Shown in pieces: positions 44,777-54,029 of a DNA stretch of 64,000 nt. This DNA comes from Sulfurospirillaceae bacterium. GTDB lineage: Bacteria > Campylobacterota > Campylobacteria > Campylobacterales > Sulfurospirillaceae. Every line of letters begins with the position of its first letter. Position 1 is the stretch's first letter. A program made the position numbers and the translations under genes. Where the stretch lies: assembly GCA_028684065.1 (NCBI GenBank), contig JAQUGO010000010.1, positions 17,948 to 81,947 of the forward strand, written 5' to 3'. The notes beneath the pieces were generated by a model. That model saw nothing but the letters and a program-made list of their open reading frames with translations, was not told where the DNA came from and made no database searches.

Positions 44777-44780
44777 CCAA

Positions 44781-44815
44781 AAATTAATAGTAAGAGCTAC
44801 TCTTACTATTAATTT
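44781..44815 (+). terminator. Strong rho-independent-type terminator
   Basis: AAATTAATAGTAAGA pairs perfectly with TCTTACTATTAATTT (15 base pairs plus a G-C closing the CTA loop), followed by CTTTTTC. It lies 5 bases after the small membrane protein gene and 71 bases before the next gene start, so it ends the SQR-like operon. Confidence 0.85.
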
Positions 44816-44885
44816 CTTTTTCAAAACCTTTGTGCTAAAGTTAGACCCATATATAAACAATAAAAAACGGCTCAGAGGAATGTGA

Positions 44886-46313
44886 TTGAGGCTAGAACAA
44901 AAACTCTATATCAAATCTATTTTCATACTTTTCGTTAGTATTTTAGGCGTAAGTATCTGGCAAAAAAATACTATTTTATCCTATCTTTCTCTTGGTTTAA
45001 TGCTTACTTTTTACTTTTATATCTTATCACGATTAACTCATCAAATGATAAAAATGAAAAAAGAGTTGCGTCAAAGTCTTTACCTAGATATGAATACAGG
45101 TATGCCAAATCGTCTCAAACTCCTCAGAGACAAAAAAAAACTCGACCAGTCCATCACATCAACGCTTATTATCATCAATATCGATTCTTTTCAAAACACG
45201 AACAATTTCTACGGCCACGCCTTTGGTGATGCGTTTTTAAAAGTTATAGCAGAGTGGCTATCTCAAAACCTTCCACCCATTGAATCAACACTCTATAAAT
45301 TTGAAGCTGATATTTATGCTATTTTCATTACAGCCCCTTTTAATGAATTTAACCTTAAAAAATACCTCAAAAAGCTCTCAACTAAAATCACAACTGATCG
45401 TATTATGTGCCAAGAAGTGGAAGTGGATACGACATTAAGTATTGGCGCTGTTCAAACCAATACAAATCTTTTAAAATATGCTTTTATTGCCTGTAAAGAA
45501 GCAAAAAACAAACGACTTCCGTATATAATTTATGACCAAAAAAGTCATATGGATGATGAATATCTCCATAACATGCAAATGCATCATATTCTTAAAGATG
45601 CTTTAGCAAAAGACTTGGTCACACCCTTCTTTCAACCTATTTTAGATATTAAAACCAATCATATTGAAAAATATGAAACACTAATGCGCATTCGTAAAGA
45701 AGATGGTACTTATTACATGCCAAGTGAATTTCTACATGTTGCCAAACATTCTAAAATTTATTCAAAACTCTCTATGTCGCTCATTCAAAAAGCCTTTGAA
45801 ACATTTCAAATCTCCTCTAATAGCTTTTCGATTAACCTCTCTTTTCTTGATATGACCAATCCCATTACGACCACTTTTATCCTTGAAAAATTGGAAGAAT
45901 TTAATGTCGGACCTTGGGTTATTTTTGAAATTTTAGAGAGTGACGGTATTGAAAATTATGATGCTGTCATTAAATTTATCGATAAGGTAAAAGCCTATGG
46001 TGCAAAAATTGCCATTGATGACTTTGGAGCAGGTTATTCAAACTTTGAAAGACTGACAGAGCTTCGCGTTGATTTTATTAAGATTGATGGTAGCCTCATT
46101 AAAAATTTGGATAAAAATGAAGAGATGAAAGTTATCGTTAAAACCATTACCTCTTTTGCGAAAGAGTTAGGTATTCGTACCATTGCTGAATATGTGCATT
46201 CCCAAGAGATACTCGCCAGTGTTCAAGAACTTGGTATTGATTATGCACAAGGCTTTTTTATTGGACATCCCGCTCCTATGCTTTTAAGCACTACTTCATT
46301 TAAAAACGCTTAG
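44886..46313 (+). CDS. Membrane-bound c-di-GMP phosphodiesterase with degenerate GGDEF and intact EAL domains
   Basis: A 475-residue protein from a TTG start with GAGG 8 bases before it. Two N-terminal membrane helices (about 10-55) precede a GGDEF domain (TGMPNRLKL start) whose signature is FEADIYAIF rather than GGDEF, so cyclase activity is unlikely. The EAL domain keeps its key elements: YETLMRIR (E-x-L), SINLSFLD, FEILES, IDDFGAGYSNFE, FIKIDGSLIKN, AEYVHSQE and AQGFFIGHP. It should hydrolyse c-di-GMP. The GGDEF-like domain may act as a GTP sensor. It overlaps the convergent transporter gene by 14 bases. Confidence 0.88.
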   Translation: MRLEQKLYIKSIFILFVSILGVSIWQKNTILSYLSLGLMLTFYFYILSRLTHQMIKMKKELRQSLYLDMNTGMPNRLKLLRDKKKLDQSITSTLIIINIDSFQNTNNFYGHAFGDAFLKVIAEWLSQNLPPIESTLYKFEADIYAIFITAPFNEFNLKKYLKKLSTKITTDRIMCQEVEVDTTLSIGAVQTNTNLLKYAFIACKEAKNKRLPYIIYDQKSHMDDEYLHNMQMHHILKDALAKDLVTPFFQPILDIKTNHIEKYETLMRIRKEDGTYYMPSEFLHVAKHSKIYSKLSMSLIQKAFETFQISSNSFSINLSFLDMTNPITTTFILEKLEEFNVGPWVIFEILESDGIENYDAVIKFIDKVKAYGAKIAIDDFGAGYSNFERLTELRVDFIKIDGSLIKNLDKNEEMKVIVKTITSFAKELGIRTIAEYVHSQEILASVQELGIDYAQGFFIGHPAPMLLSTTSFKNA

Positions 46314-47181
46314 CAAACAACGATAAATAAATACCAAATCCTATCAACACAATACCCATCAAATGATACATTTCTAAAACTTCACCCAAAAAGAAATAAG
46401 CCAAAATACTACCAAAGACAGGCATTAAGTGTGTAAATTGCCCTGTTCTATCAGCACCTAAATGCGCAATACCCAAGTGCCATAAATAATAAGACAAGAG
46501 CGATGCAAAAATAATAACGTAAGCAATAACCCAATAATACTGACGAAGGATAAAAACCTCTCGTTGTATTGTGTAGCCTTGATAAAGGTAAAATGGAAAC
46601 AATATCAGTGTACCTAAAGCCACAATTGCAACAAAAAACTCGAAACTACTTAAGCTTGAAGGACGAAATTTTATCAACACACTATAGCTTGCCCAACATA
46701 CAGAAGAGACAATGACCCAAAAGTCGCCTTGATTGAAACTCAATGTTAAAAGAGTATGGATATCACCTTTAAGCACTAAAAAAATAACCCCAAAAGTGGA
46801 AAGCAAAATACCTACAATTTGTCGATTTGTAATCATTTTTTTTAGAATTACCACCGATAAAAAAAGAATTAAAATAGGAATGCTTGAATTAATTAACAAA
46901 GCATTGGTTGCCGTGGTATCTTGAAGGCCGATGTATAAAAATGTATTAAAACCTGCGATTCCCAATGTCGCCAAGACCAAAAGTATCCAAAAATCTGTTC
47001 GAAAAGCTAATGCAATTTTTTTGATATGCAAGAGAAAGAAAGGAAGCGTCACCACAAAAACACCAAGCCATCTAAAAAAAGCCAATTCATAGGGCATCAT
47101 CGCACCTGCTACAAAACGTCCCATCACAAAATTTGCGGACCAAAATAATACACAGAGTACCAAAAGAGCATAGATTTTCAT
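46300..47181 (-). CDS. EamA/DMT-superfamily transporter
   Basis: A 293-residue integral membrane protein with about ten hydrophobic helices in two EamA repeats (first about 5-135, second about 150-285). VLFWSANFVMGRFVAGAMMP opens repeat 1 and GDFWVIVSSVCWASYSVLIK opens repeat 2; GQFTHLMPVFGSILAYFFLG is typical of the second repeat end. Such proteins export amino acids, nucleobases or metabolites. Substrate unknown and neighbours give no clue. Confidence 0.88.
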   Translation of the reverse strand: MKIYALLVLCVLFWSANFVMGRFVAGAMMPYELAFFRWLGVFVVTLPFFLLHIKKIALAFRTDFWILLVLATLGIAGFNTFLYIGLQDTTATNALLINSSIPILILFLSVVILKKMITNRQIVGILLSTFGVIFLVLKGDIHTLLTLSFNQGDFWVIVSSVCWASYSVLIKFRPSSLSSFEFFVAIVALGTLILFPFYLYQGYTIQREVFILRQYYWVIAYVIIFASLLSYYLWHLGIAHLGADRTGQFTHLMPVFGSILAYFFLGEVLEMYHLMGIVLIGFGIYLSLFAKRF

Positions 47182-47223
47182 ATTTCCCCTTGAACATTAT
47201 TTTTAATTATAGGATTTATGTGC

Positions 47224-47229
47224 TAAAAT
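47224..47229 (+). promoter_or_regulatory. Possible -10 box for the 47253 gene
   Basis: TAAAAT 24 bases before the ATG, downstream of a T/A-rich stretch, with AAGGAG (47242-47247) as ribosome site. No clear -35, as is usual for sigma-70 promoters in this phylum. Confidence 0.35.
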
Positions 47230-47252
47230 AGTTCTAACGACAAGGAGATTCC

Positions 47253-49730
47253 ATGAAATTTTTGTGGTTCTTATCCCTGCTTTTGTTCACCTTCTCTTTA
47301 TATGCGGGTGAATCACGTGATGAAATTTCTCTTCAACTTTCATGGCTGAACCAATTTCAATCCGCAGGTTTTTACATCGCCATGCATAATGGCTATTACC
47401 AAGAAGAAAATCTCGATGTTACCATTAAAGAGCTTTCTCATAATACGAATATTGTTGATGATGTTCTGAGCCAAAAAAGTACCTATGGTATCGGAAAATC
47501 CTCTCTGATTATTGATAAAAATAATCAGAAAGATATAGCGGTTCTTCTTGCCCTCTTTCAAAGTACCCCCTCCGTTCTCATAACCACAAATCCAAAGATA
47601 AAAACGCTAAAAGACCTTGGGGGTAAACATGTGATGATTACACCAGATGAGGCCAGTTCTGCAGCAATTATGGCGATGTTAATGAGCCAAGGTATTTTTT
47701 CTAATAATATTACATTGCAACAACACACCTTCCATATACAAGACCTAATTGAGCAAAAAACGGATGCTATGGCTTGCTATATCTCCAATGAACCTTTTAC
47801 GCTTAATGCACAACATATCCCTTATACTCTTTTTAATCCTAAAGATTATGGTTTTGATTTTTATGGTGATATTCTTTTTACATCTCAAAATGAGATACAA
47901 AGCCATCCCCAACGCGTTAAGCGTTTTTATAATGCTAGTAAAAAAGGGTGGGAATGGGCATTTTCACATATTGAAGAGAGTGCTAAAATTCTCTATGAAA
48001 ATTATAATACCCAACACAAAAGCCTAGAAGCACTTATTTTTGAAGGGGAAGCTTTAAAAAAGCTAGCCTTCAAAGAAGGAATCCCTTTTGGCACCATAGA
48101 AAAGCAAAAATTTGCAACCATTGCTAATATCTATCGCCTAAGTGGACTTTTAAAAAATGATTATTCATTAGAACATTTTATTGACCCTCTTAATCTTTCT
48201 AAAGAAAGTGTTTACATTGGTGTGCTTGCCAACAATGGAGAAGATAAAGCGTATCAAACGTGGAAGGAAAGTATAGAGTATCTTTCTGAAGTCTTACCTC
48301 GTTATCATTTTATTATTGAACCACTTCATTTTGAAAAACTAATCCAAAATATTAAAGAAAAACGTATTGATTTTATCATTACAAATCCCGCTATTTATAT
48401 TCAACTTGAACATGATTATGGAATCAGTCGTATTGCAACTTTAAACAATTACTATAAAAACAAGCATCACCGTTTGTATGGCAGCGTTATCCTCTCACGT
48501 GCAAATGATACAAGCATTACCAATTATGCATCGCTTAGGAATAAAACTCTTGGTGCCGTCAATCCATCCTCCCTTGGTGGTTATATTTTAGGAATAAAAA
48601 CACTTAAAGATAATGCTGTTGCCATTAATAATTTTAAAAAAATAATTTTTCTGGGAACACACAATGCTGTCATTCAAGCCCTTCTTGAAGGCAAAATTGA
48701 TGTCGGAATTGTACGTACGGGCACGCTTGAAAAACTTATTGAAAATAAAGATTTAAATCGTTCTACCATCAATATTATTGGGGCTAAAAAGTATGATAAT
48801 TTTCTTTTAGAAGTAAGTTCTGAGCTCTATCCAGAGTGGCCTTTAGCTAAACTAAAACATACCACAGAAACACTCTCAAATGCTGTTTTAAGTGCTTTGA
48901 TAAAACCTCATCCAGATACCAATCGAACAAACCATATTGATTGGAATACACCTTCAGATTATTCACATATTACAACTATTTTACGAGAAATGGACATTTA
49001 TCCTTATAAAGAAAAAACATTCACCCTTAAAGAACTTTTCTCGCACTATGCCTTAGCAATCACTCTATTTTGTTCGTTTATTATTATTCTTATCATCACA
49101 TTAATACATATTAAAAATCTTAATAAAAGACTCTTGCAACATACCCTTGAAATAGAAAATTTCAATAGCACCCTAGAAAAAGAAGTCGAAGATAGAACCC
49201 ATCAACTTATTATGCTTAATAGTAAACTTAACGAACTTGCCAATACTGATGATTTAACAAAAATTGATAATAGAAGGCATTTTATTGAACTCGCTACCAC
49301 ATACTTTTATGCTTCAAAACGCAATAAAACAGACTTATTTATACTCTCCCTTGATATAGACTTTTTTAAGGATGTTAACGATACATACGGACATGCCATA
49401 GGGGATGAAGTATTGAAACTCTTTTGTAAAACAACGAAAGAAATTTTACGTGAAAGCGATTTATTTGGACGTATCGGTGGAGAAGAATTTTCTATCTGCC
49501 TCCAAAATACAACGCTTGAAGGCGCACTAACATTAGCTGAAAAAATACGTGCAAAAATAGAACACACGTCTTATACAAAATCAGCCCAAGAGCATATTTT
49601 TGTAACCGTGAGTATTGGCCTTGCTTCTTTAAAGCCACATGATACTGATGTTTATCAAATTATGGAAAGAGCCGATCAAGCCTTATATAAATCTAAGGGC
49701 AATGGCCGCAACCAAGTGCAAGTGATGTAA
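47253..49730 (+). CDS. Diguanylate cyclase with two periplasmic solute-binding sensor domains
   Basis: An 825-residue membrane protein. After a signal peptide (MKFLWFLSLLLFTFSLYAG), residues about 25-240 form a THI5/NMT1-like binding domain (LSWLNQFQSAGFYIAMHNGY), and about 310-560 a second, PhnD-like binding domain (IGVLANNGEDKAYQTWKES, DFIITNPAIY). A membrane helix near 600-622 and a short coiled coil lead to a GGDEF domain with NTDDLTKIDNRRHF, the active signature RIGGEEFSICL and a C-terminal ADQALYKSKGNGRN. It probably senses one or two small molecules outside and makes c-di-GMP inside. Ligands unknown. Confidence 0.88.
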   Translation: MKFLWFLSLLLFTFSLYAGESRDEISLQLSWLNQFQSAGFYIAMHNGYYQEENLDVTIKELSHNTNIVDDVLSQKSTYGIGKSSLIIDKNNQKDIAVLLALFQSTPSVLITTNPKIKTLKDLGGKHVMITPDEASSAAIMAMLMSQGIFSNNITLQQHTFHIQDLIEQKTDAMACYISNEPFTLNAQHIPYTLFNPKDYGFDFYGDILFTSQNEIQSHPQRVKRFYNASKKGWEWAFSHIEESAKILYENYNTQHKSLEALIFEGEALKKLAFKEGIPFGTIEKQKFATIANIYRLSGLLKNDYSLEHFIDPLNLSKESVYIGVLANNGEDKAYQTWKESIEYLSEVLPRYHFIIEPLHFEKLIQNIKEKRIDFIITNPAIYIQLEHDYGISRIATLNNYYKNKHHRLYGSVILSRANDTSITNYASLRNKTLGAVNPSSLGGYILGIKTLKDNAVAINNFKKIIFLGTHNAVIQALLEGKIDVGIVRTGTLEKLIENKDLNRSTINIIGAKKYDNFLLEVSSELYPEWPLAKLKHTTETLSNAVLSALIKPHPDTNRTNHIDWNTPSDYSHITTILREMDIYPYKEKTFTLKELFSHYALAITLFCSFIIILIITLIHIKNLNKRLLQHTLEIENFNSTLEKEVEDRTHQLIMLNSKLNELANTDDLTKIDNRRHFIELATTYFYASKRNKTDLFILSLDIDFFKDVNDTYGHAIGDEVLKLFCKTTKEILRESDLFGRIGGEEFSICLQNTTLEGALTLAEKIRAKIEHTSYTKSAQEHIFVTVSIGLASLKPHDTDVYQIMERADQALYKSKGNGRNQVQVM

Positions 49731-49765
49731 TCTGTTCTATTAAGAGAAACTTTATCCTAATTAGC

Positions 49766-49771
49766 TATAAT
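49766..49771 (+). promoter_or_regulatory. Likely -10 box for tpx
   Basis: TATAAT 36 bases before the tpx ATG in a 76-base gap after the cyclase gene; TAAGGAAAA precedes the start as ribosome site. No convincing -35. Confidence 0.5.
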
Positions 49772-49806
49772 TCTGAAATAAATTCATATTCTTCTAAGGA
49801 AAAAAA

Positions 49807-50340
49807 ATGGCAACAACTAAGTTAAAAGGCAATCTTGTTAATCTTTCTGGTACAACTGTTAATGTTGGTGATACACCAGCTGTCGTTAGTGTCGTAGCAA
49901 AAGATTTAAGTTCAATCGCATTGGGTGGTAAAAGAGATAAATCACAAATTATCGTCGTCGTTCCTTCATTAGACACAGCTGTTTGTGCAGCTGAAACACG
50001 CAGATTTAATGTTGAAGCAGCTAAAATCGAATCAGCTGAAGTCGTTGTTGTATCTATGGACTTACCATTTGCAATGGGAAGATTTTGTACAACTGAAGGC
50101 ATTGAAAACTTACAAGTAGGTAGTGATTTTAGAAATAAAGATTTTGCAAATGCTTATGGTGTTTTAATTGCAGATGGCCCATTAGCAGGTGTTACAGGCC
50201 GTGCCATTTTTGTTTTGGATAAAGAAGGAAAAGTAACCTACAAAGAAATTTGCCCAGAAATCACAGAAGAGCCAAACTACGAAGCTGCTCTTACTGCCAT
50301 CAAAGGAAGTTGTGGTACAGGTTGTGGTTGTCGCGGATAA
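49807..50340 (+). CDS. tpx: Thiol peroxidase
   Basis: An atypical 2-Cys peroxiredoxin (177 residues) reducing peroxides with thioredoxin. The peroxidatic Cys60 is in PSLDTAVCAAE and the resolving Cys94 in MGRFCTTEG, both canonical. Unusually, the C-terminus carries GSCGTGCGCRG with three extra cysteines (169, 173, 175) beyond the normal end of the fold. I recall a similar Cys/Gly tail in Campylobacter Tpx but cannot check. The tail could bind metal or contribute to redox recycling. Confidence 0.95.
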   Translation: MATTKLKGNLVNLSGTTVNVGDTPAVVSVVAKDLSSIALGGKRDKSQIIVVVPSLDTAVCAAETRRFNVEAAKIESAEVVVVSMDLPFAMGRFCTTEGIENLQVGSDFRNKDFANAYGVLIADGPLAGVTGRAIFVLDKEGKVTYKEICPEITEEPNYEAALTAIKGSCGTGCGCRG

Positions 50341-50359
50341 TACCGTTACACGCTATCTT

Positions 50360-50387
50360 TAAGAGTTTGCCTTTGAGCGAACTCTTA
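50360..50387. terminator. Hairpin between convergent tpx and the 86-residue gene
   Basis: TAAGAGTTTGC, loop CTTTGA, GCGAACTCTTA: an 11-base stem with one G-U pair. It overlaps the stop codon of the minus-strand gene. No long T run on either side, so efficiency is uncertain, but the position suits a bidirectional terminator. Confidence 0.55.
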
Positions 50388-50645
50388 CCCTTCACCACTC
50401 ATACATGCTATTTTTTCGCTCTGGACACAATGTTTCATAATATCAAATAATGCTTTCACTATCACATCATTCATCTCACTATCATCTTTCATTGCGCAAA
50501 GCGTTGTGACTAACTCTCTATTCTGAAAATAAGTATTTCCTAAAATGGTTGCTTTCTGCATAATCTTTCCCACAATTTTAGCCTCATCAAGAGCACGTGA
50601 ATCATGCTGAGCTTGTTGATAATGCAAGACACCCTTTACTATCAT
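50385..50645 (-). CDS. Hypothetical protein, coupled to pgeF
   Basis: An 86-residue mostly helical protein (IVKGVLHYQQAQHDSRALDE, then KATILGNTYFQNRELVTTLC and NDVIVKALFDIMKHCVQSEK). ATG 50645 overlaps the pgeF stop (ATGA) and has GGAG about 10 bases upstream, which supports translation. No signal peptide or membrane segment; two cysteines near the C-terminus. I do not recognise a family. It is the last gene of the ribE-pgeF operon. Confidence 0.6.
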   Translation of the reverse strand: MIVKGVLHYQQAQHDSRALDEAKIVGKIMQKATILGNTYFQNRELVTTLCAMKDDSEMNDVIVKALFDIMKHCVQSEKIACMSGEG

Positions 50646-51316
50646 AACCAAATTACTCCTACAAATCTTCCTGTTATTGTATCACGTCGGTACGAAAAAT
50701 AGTCTGGATTGCAACAGGTACATATTGTTGAATGAACAATATTCGTTTCCTTCACTCCTAAGGCTAAAAAATCAGCTTTATTAAACGATGGTAAATCCAA
50801 AAAATAACGATTTTCCCTTACATGCAAACAATCTTCCAGCCCTACAGTTACATCTTTACCGACTTCATAGCAACACCCCCCAATAGAAGGACCCATCCAT
50901 AGTTTAATATCTTTTGCCTCAGTGCCATAAACTTGGTGCATTTTTTGAATACACCGTGTGCCTACATGTAAAGCACTCCCTGTACGCCCTGCATGCACAA
51001 CTCCAATGGCCTCATTCACGGAGTCATATAAAAGAATAGGAATGCAATCTGCTACCATCACAGCTAAAGCAATACCTTTTTGATTGGTAATCATCGCATC
51101 ACATGTTGGCACAGGCATAATGCCAGAAATGACAGTAACATCAGCACTATGAACTTGATTCATAAACATTATATGAGGCACATTGCATTGTGCTTTCAAA
51201 AGTCTTCTATTATGCTCTACATGTGAGGGATTGTCATTAACATGTAGCCCTAAATTAAAGTTTTCATAAGGAGCTTGGCTGATACCTCCAAAACGGTTTG
51301 TAAAACAGTATTGCAT
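50642..51316 (-). CDS. pgeF: Peptidoglycan editing factor / multicopper polyphenol oxidase-like (YfiH)
   Basis: A 224-residue protein of the YfiH/DUF152 family. VMVADCIPILLYD, GVVHAGRTGSALHVG and GPSIGGCCYEVG contain the metal-binding His/Cys residues. PgeF cleaves wrongly incorporated muropeptide precursors (UDP-MurNAc-L-Ser) in E. coli, and relatives act on purine nucleosides. Its ATG overlaps the ribE stop, so the two are coupled. Two ACATGT-type motifs lie within it (near 50962 and 51216). Confidence 0.9.
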   Translation of the reverse strand: MQYCFTNRFGGISQAPYENFNLGLHVNDNPSHVEHNRRLLKAQCNVPHIMFMNQVHSADVTVISGIMPVPTCDAMITNQKGIALAVMVADCIPILLYDSVNEAIGVVHAGRTGSALHVGTRCIQKMHQVYGTEAKDIKLWMGPSIGGCCYEVGKDVTVGLEDCLHVRENRYFLDLPSFNKADFLALGVKETNIVHSTICTCCNPDYFSYRRDTITGRFVGVIWL

Positions 51317-51924
51317 TAATAGCTTGCCAAAATTCTATCAACACTATTCCAATCAAGAGGTTGATTATCTTTAAACATATGATAGATATAGCGCGCAAAC
51401 ATATCCGTTTCAATATTGACACGTCTGCCTATTTTATACGTTTGAATCAATGTTTGTGAAAGAGTATGAGGAATAATCGTTAAACGAAAAGTCTCTTTTT
51501 CTACATTATTAACCGTTAAACTCACCCCATCTATGGCAATACTCCCTTTAGGAATAACAAAACGAATAAACGCTTCTGGAATATGTATAATCACATCCAG
51601 TCCATTACTTTTCTTTGTCATGCTTTTGATGATTCCTAAACAATCCACATGGCCTTGCACCATATGACCATCCAGTTTATCACCCACGCATAATGCAGGC
51701 TCCATATGGACTGTATCTTTTAAATTTTCTATGGCAATCAGTTCCCGCGTCTCTTGGGAAAGCTCCACGCTAAAGATTCCAGCTTCAAGAGAAACTACAG
51801 TTAAACACACTCCATTAATAGCAATACTATCCCCTATGCAAGGTCTATAAGTCGATCGAAGTGTTAAAAGTGTGGTATCATAGCGTACAACATGAGCCAA
51901 TTCTCGAATCAAACCTGTAAACAT
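51316..51924 (-). CDS. ribE: Riboflavin synthase, alpha subunit
   Basis: Dismutates two 6,7-dimethyl-8-ribityllumazine molecules to riboflavin. From ATG 51924 (AGGGAAG just upstream) it is 202 residues starting MFTGLIRELAHV, the universal RibE N-terminus; a start six codons earlier is not needed. Two homologous beta-barrel halves are visible: SIAINGVCLTVVSLE in the first and SIAIDGVSLTVNNVE in the second. No FMN riboswitch was seen upstream. Confidence 0.95.
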   Translation of the reverse strand: MFTGLIRELAHVVRYDTTLLTLRSTYRPCIGDSIAINGVCLTVVSLEAGIFSVELSQETRELIAIENLKDTVHMEPALCVGDKLDGHMVQGHVDCLGIIKSMTKKSNGLDVIIHIPEAFIRFVIPKGSIAIDGVSLTVNNVEKETFRLTIIPHTLSQTLIQTYKIGRRVNIETDMFARYIYHMFKDNQPLDWNSVDRILASY

Positions 51925-52043
51925 TACTTCCCTTTGCCTCATTTATTTGCTTTAATTATAACGCGTTTTGCTCAAAAGAATATTACTCCAATAGTCGTAA
52001 CATAAGTTTTACAGGTTATAAACTCTTTTAAAGAAATTTTCAA

Positions 52044-52049
52044 TATACT
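52044..52049 (+). promoter_or_regulatory. Possible -10 box for the chemoreceptor gene
   Basis: TATACT 28 bases before the ATG of the chemoreceptor gene, with AAAGGAG (about 52065-52071) as ribosome site. The 152-base spacer to ribE is otherwise featureless. A sigma-28 type site was looked for and not recognised. Confidence 0.4.
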
Positions 52050-52076
52050 AAAGATTAAGAACTTAAAGGAGTTACT

Positions 52077-54029
52077 ATGCGTTCAACCTCTATTTCTAAA
52101 AAGATTTATATCCCGTTAATCAGCTCCGCTCTCATAGGAATGCTCTTGGTTATGGTCTCCACATATATGAGTATTAAAGGGATTGAAAAAGATGTTTACG
52201 CCAAAGAAAAAGAGACACTCAATATCTATATCAAAAATCAATTAGATGCAAAATTTGATATTGCTATCACCAATGCTATCAATATTGCCTCAAACTATTT
52301 TGTAATTGATTCATTGTTAAGACAAGATAGAGAAATAGCAATTGAAGGCTTAAGTGCCCTCTCTAAAACGTATAAGGAAAAGACTGATTTTAAAAATGTG
52401 CAAATTCACATCCATACCAAAGACATTAAAAGCTTTGTAAGAGCATGGATGCCCAATAAATTTGGTGACGACCTCTCCTCTTTTAGACATACTATTAAAA
52501 AAGTGAAAGAGAGCAAAGAGCCCTTATCGGCTATTGAGATGGGCGTAGCAGGCATGTCATTACGAGGTGTAGCCCCAGTTATCTCCAATAATGAATATAT
52601 AGGCTCTGTCGAATTCATCCAATCATTTAACTCTATTGTCAAAAATGCAAAAGAAGATTTACAATCAAGTGTTATATTTCTAGCCGATCAAAAAAATCTC
52701 AATCTAAGTGCGAATGCTAAAAATGCAATCCTCGCTAAAACAACAGCCCTTTCTCAGAAAAAAGAGGGTACCGATATGCGACTCTTTGATGAGATCAAAG
52801 ATATTGATTTACTCTCGCAAGGAGATTTTTTTGTAACATCAACTTATTTTGTAGTGCGTAAAGAGCTTCAAGCCTTTGATGGTAGCCGTGCAGGTGAAGT
52901 GCTCATTGCTGTTGAAAAAAGTGTTGTTGATAAAACTGTCAATGATGCACAAAAAACGATGATGCAACAAATTTTCTTAATGATTATTATTAGTACTCTC
53001 GTGTTTATTCTTTTAATTATCATCCTTAAAAAAACGGTCACTACCCCTCTCAATGAACTCCAAGTCAAAACAGAAAATTTAGCAAGTGGAGATGGAGATT
53101 TAACCAAACAATTAGATATTAAAAGCAATGATGAAATTGGACAAGCCTCCCAAGCCTTTAATAAATTTATCGAAAAAGTACGTATGACCGTTTCTCTGGC
53201 AAAATCCTCAAGTAGTGAAAATGCTTCTGTGGCAGCTGAACTTAGTGCAACGGCAGTCCAAGTAGGGAAACGAGTACACGGTACCTCTGAACTGGTTAAA
53301 GAGACCAATACTATGTCTCAAAATATGAAAACAGAACTCTCTGTTTCTTTGGAAAAAGCACAAACATCAAAACAAGAGATAGAAGAAGCCAATAGCAAAC
53401 TTGAAAACGCTAAAAATCAAATTCTCAAAATGGCAACTCAAGTACAAAACACGGCACATGTTGAAGTTGAACTAGCACATCAAATGGCTCAACTTAGTAA
53501 CGATGCTGACCAAGTTAAAGGCGTTTTAACGGTTATTGCAGATATTGCAGACCAAACAAATTTACTCGCACTCAATGCCGCCATTGAAGCCGCACGTGCT
53601 GGAGAGCATGGACGTGGATTTGCCGTTGTTGCTGATGAAGTACGCAATCTAGCGGAACGAACCCAAAAAAGTTTAACCGAAATCAATGCTACTATCAATG
53701 TCATTGTTCAAGCTATCAATGATGCGAGTGATCGTATGAATGCCAACTCAAATAGTATGGAAAGTTTAACAAAAATTGCCGCTGAAGTTGAAAGTAATAT
53801 CAATGAGACCGCTATTATTATGGACAATGCAACAGCCTCTAGTGAACATACTGTCAAAGATTATGGGGATACAAGTGCTAAAATTGATGCCATTGTTCAA
53901 AAAATTGAAAAAATCAATGCCTACACCATAAGCAATGCTAAGAGTATGGAAGAGATGCAAAGCGCCTCTTCTCATCTTAGTGATTTAACCGAAAAACTCA
54001 ATTCGGTACTTGAAAATTTTAGAACCTAA
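52077..54029 (+). CDS. Methyl-accepting chemotaxis protein
   Basis: A 650-residue receptor: first membrane helix ([20 protein letters not shown], about 12-31), a periplasmic Cache-like sensor of about 260 residues, second helix ([20 protein letters not shown], near 300-319), a HAMP segment ([20 protein letters not shown]) and the signalling domain with the conserved tip [20 protein letters not shown] near 490-510. No C-terminal CheR/CheB pentapeptide. Ligand unknown. Its end overlaps the convergent pxpC gene by 11 bases. Confidence 0.94.
   Translation: MRSTSISKKIYIPLISSALIGMLLVMVSTYMSIKGIEKDVYAKEKETLNIYIKNQLDAKFDIAITNAINIASNYFVIDSLLRQDREIAIEGLSALSKTYKEKTDFKNVQIHIHTKDIKSFVRAWMPNKFGDDLSSFRHTIKKVKESKEPLSAIEMGVAGMSLRGVAPVISNNEYIGSVEFIQSFNSIVKNAKEDLQSSVIFLADQKNLNLSANAKNAILAKTTALSQKKEGTDMRLFDEIKDIDLLSQGDFFVTSTYFVVRKELQAFDGSRAGEVLIAVEKSVVDKTVNDAQKTMMQQIFLMIIISTLVFILLIIILKKTVTTPLNELQVKTENLASGDGDLTKQLDIKSNDEIGQASQAFNKFIEKVRMTVSLAKSSSSENASVAAELSATAVQVGKRVHGTSELVKETNTMSQNMKTELSVSLEKAQTSKQEIEEANSKLENAKNQILKMATQVQNTAHVEVELAHQMAQLSNDADQVKGVLTVIADIADQTNLLALNAAIEAARAGEHGRGFAVVADEVRNLAERTQKSLTEINATINVIVQAINDASDRMNANSNSMESLTKIAAEVESNINETAIIMDNATASSEHTVKDYGDTSAKIDAIVQKIEKINAYTISNAKSMEEMQSASSHLSDLTEKLNSVLENFRT

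Noticed and set aside
44610..44885. A 91-codon open frame overlapping the 53-residue small protein gene in another frame
   Set aside because: It runs through the terminator hairpin, has no ribosome site, and its translation from the stem region (VRATLTINFFF) is clearly not protein-like.
51925..52076. FMN riboswitch upstream of ribE
   Set aside because: The spacer is short and AT-rich with no RFN-element-like conserved blocks visible.
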